From Galbitalea sp. SE-J8 (GTDB lineage Bacteria; Actinomycetota; Actinomycetes; Actinomycetales; Microbacteriaceae): a stretch of DNA of 54,465 nucleotides. The stretch is from positions 1 to 54,465 of the forward strand of contig NZ_JAUASV010000023.1 in assembly GCF_030345695.1 (NCBI RefSeq), given 5' to 3'. Positions 53,000 to 54,465 of this stretch are shown here, piece after piece (position 1 is the stretch's first letter; each line of letters opens with the position of its first letter). Position numbers and translations under genes: made by a program. Under the pieces are notes generated by a model, which was not told the DNA's origin, made no database searches, and saw nothing but the letters and a program-made list of their open reading frames with translations.

Positions 53000-54344
53000 G
53001 GCTCTTCTGACTTTGGGTGGGGGTTGCGGTGATGTGCTGGGTCGTGGCGTGACGGTGTGGGGTGGGTCGAGGCCCCGAGGATCGGTAGCGACCAAGCCAA
53101 CTGTTCTTCGGAGTCCTCGACCCGTGCCTGATGCTACGGGGTGCGCCGCGGCGTGCCCGTGTTCTGCTGTCTACTGTGACCGTTGTGATGTGCTCGTCGG
53201 CCTCGGCGGGCTCCATGTCGTCGCTGTCGAGCGCCGCGACGATGGGATGCTCGTCATCGATGTCGAGTCACCGCCGGGACCGGCGGGGTGCCCGCGGTGC
53301 GGGCAGGTCGCCGAGTCCAGGGGTCGCAAGACGCTCGTCTTGATCGACGCGCCGGCTGGCGCGGGGCCGGTGCGGGTGCGGTGGCGCAAGCGCCGGTCCC
53401 GCTGCGTGGACGAGGCCTGTTCGGTGAAGTCATTCACTGAGCAGAACACTGCCGTCGCCGCCCCGCGGGCGCAACTCACGGCCCGAGCTATCTCGTGGGC
53501 GGTCGGTCAGATGCGGCGAGAGAACGCCTCGGTACAAGGCATCGCCCGGCAGCTCGGGGTGTCGTGGAAGACGGTCTGGCGACACGTCAAGCCGGTCCTG
53601 CAGAAGCGTGCAGCGGACGAGTCCCGCTTCCAGGGCGTGAGAACCCTCGGCGTCGATGAGCACCTCTGCCATCACGTCTCCACGAAGCCGATCGAGGACG
53701 GCGGACGCGGCCCGAAAGAACTCACCGGGATGGTCGACCTGACCCGTGACGCCAGCGGACGCGTGCGCGCCAGGCTGCTCGACCTCGTTCCCGGCCGCTC
53801 CGCGAAGGCCTACGCGGAGCGGCTCCGTGAGCGTGGCGAGCAGTTCCGTGACCAGGCGCAGATCGCGACGCTGGACCCGTTCGCCGGCTACAAGAAGGCC
53901 CTCGATGACGAGCTCGACGACGCGGTCGCTGTGCTCGACGCTTTCCACCTCGTCAAGCTCGGCACCGCCGCCGTGGACGAGGTCCGCCGCCGCGTCCAAC
54001 AAGACACCCTCGGCCACCGCGGCCGGCGAGGCGACCCGCTCTACGGAATCCGCAACATCCTCCGCGCCGGCAGGGAACGACTCACCGACCGGCAGAAGCA
54101 GCGCCTCGACGCAGCGTTCACGGTCAGAGAAGAGCACGTCGAAGTCGACGTCGCATGGCAGTGCGCACAGCAACTCCGCGACGCCTACCGGCAACCCGAC
54201 CTGACCGACGGGCGGAAGATCGCCGAACAGGTACTCGCATCGTTCCCGTCGTGCCCGATCCCGGAGATCGCACGGCTCGGACGCACCCTCACCCAGTGGC
54301 GCGAAGCATTCCTCGCCTACTGGAGCACCGACCGGTCATCCAAC
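53000..54344 (+). mobile_element. ISL3-family insertion sequence, 3' end missing
   Basis: The left end begins near 53000 with GGCTCTTCTGACTTTGGGTG, similar to ISL3 terminal repeats. It carries one transposase on the plus strand. The homology stops at about 54344, where unrelated sequence begins. The right terminal repeat is not in the window. It inserted into the toxin gene at its left side. Confidence 0.75.
53124..54344 (+). pseudogene. ISL3-family transposase, C-terminus missing
   Basis: 407 codons from GTG 53124. N-terminal zinc ribbon (CPRCGQVAESRGRKTLVL, then RCVDEACSVKSF), helix-turn-helix (VQGIARQLGVSWKTVWRHVK) and DDE domain with first Asp in TLGVDEHLCHH and second in VLDAFHLVKLG. 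It should continue after YWSTDRSSN with a GGTEAIN-type segment bearing the catalytic Glu. Instead it runs into NLNRADLV, encoded by another element, and stays open to the window edge. The catalytic triad is incomplete, so it should be inactive. Confidence 0.8.
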
Positions 54345-54359
54345 CTGAACCGTGCCGAT

Positions 54360-54465
54360 TTAGTGCGTGATTCTCGTCCGGCGGAGGGCGTCGAGGATCT
54401 CGGTGGCTGCGGGGCCCGGCGGCGTGGCTGCCGTGAGGTCGTGCCCGAGGGCGTTGATCGTTACG
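54360..54465 (-). CDS. C-terminal end of a second transposase (partial)
   Basis: A minus-strand frame enters from the right edge and ends with TAA at 54362-54360; the 34 codons end EILDALRRTRITH. The sequence CTGAACCGTGCCGATTTAG at about 54345-54363 could be the end of this second element, which interrupts the ISL3 transposase. The family cannot be fixed from so short a piece. Confidence 0.4.
   Translation of the reverse strand, partial: VTINALGHDLTAATPPGPAATEILDALRRTRITH

Noticed and set aside
52903-53100. A 65-aa minus-strand gene spanning the IS boundary
   Set aside because: Its first half lies in the ISL3 end and only the last 32 codons are toxin-like; it is a chance fusion of IS sequence with a truncated gene.

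Overview
The window is a chromosomal segment of a high-GC actinobacterium, most likely a member of the Microbacteriaceae. The grounds are a roughly 70% GC composition with GC-ending codons, the linked ctaE-qcrCAB and ctaCDF respiratory genes, RbpA, the PafBC-TatAC-HelY-Lnt block, many leaderless-type promoters (TANNNT 6-8 nt before ATG/GTG), and a very frequent GGATGC/GCATCC hexamer.

1-9.3 kb holds the tail of a secreted repeat protein, then hisD, nrdR, pyrD, a DUF3043 membrane protein, an M20 dipeptidase, an A-type Fe-S carrier and the cytochrome aa3 oxidase genes ctaC-ctaD-ctaF. 9.3-14.4 kb (minus strand) is the partner operon ctaE-qcrC-qcrA-qcrB, which builds the bc1-aa3 supercomplex, followed by an RlmA-like rRNA methyltransferase. 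14.5-20 kb has trpD, a repeat-packed spacer, a GH13 trehalose-synthase-like enzyme and argG.

20-33.6 kb is rich in resistance functions. A HelR-type rifamycin-protection helicase sits behind an exact rifamycin-associated element. Convergent to it is an overlapping minus-strand operon vanH-vanA-vanX-murF, predicted to build D-Ala-D-Lac peptidoglycan precursors. Then come an alpha/beta hydrolase, a TetR/oxidoreductase pair with a visible operator, an ArsR/cation-diffusion-facilitator pair, a UvrA-like ABC protein, a VOC protein and an AraC regulator.

The most unusual feature is at 30131-30158, between arsR and the UvrA-like gene: a 28-bp sequence with the layout of a XerCD dif site. The 7-mer GGGGGAG occurs on the plus strand 12 times to its left and never to its right. 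Its complement CTCCCCC occurs once to its left and 8 times to its right (counts by eye). Gene orientation flips in the same sense. I infer that the window contains the chromosomal terminus/dimer-resolution site, flanked by FtsK-orienting-type polar motifs.

33.7-50.6 kb is mostly core genome: GNAT, UPF0303, Nudix, SDR, NfeD-stomatin-GDPD, rbpA with a SigR/SigH-type promoter, lnt-helY-tatC-tatA-pafC-pafB, an FKBP lipoprotein, trmI, a HAD phosphatase and a PAC2 protein. The Pup-proteasome genes that many actinobacteria carry between trmI and pafB are absent. Both ends of lnt are made of dispersed repeat sequence.

50.65-54.5 kb is foreign and decayed: an RHS-repeat fragment, low-GC toxin/immunity-like modules (one with a single-base frameshift), a toxin tail cut by an ISL3-family insertion sequence, and that element itself truncated by another transposon at the right edge.
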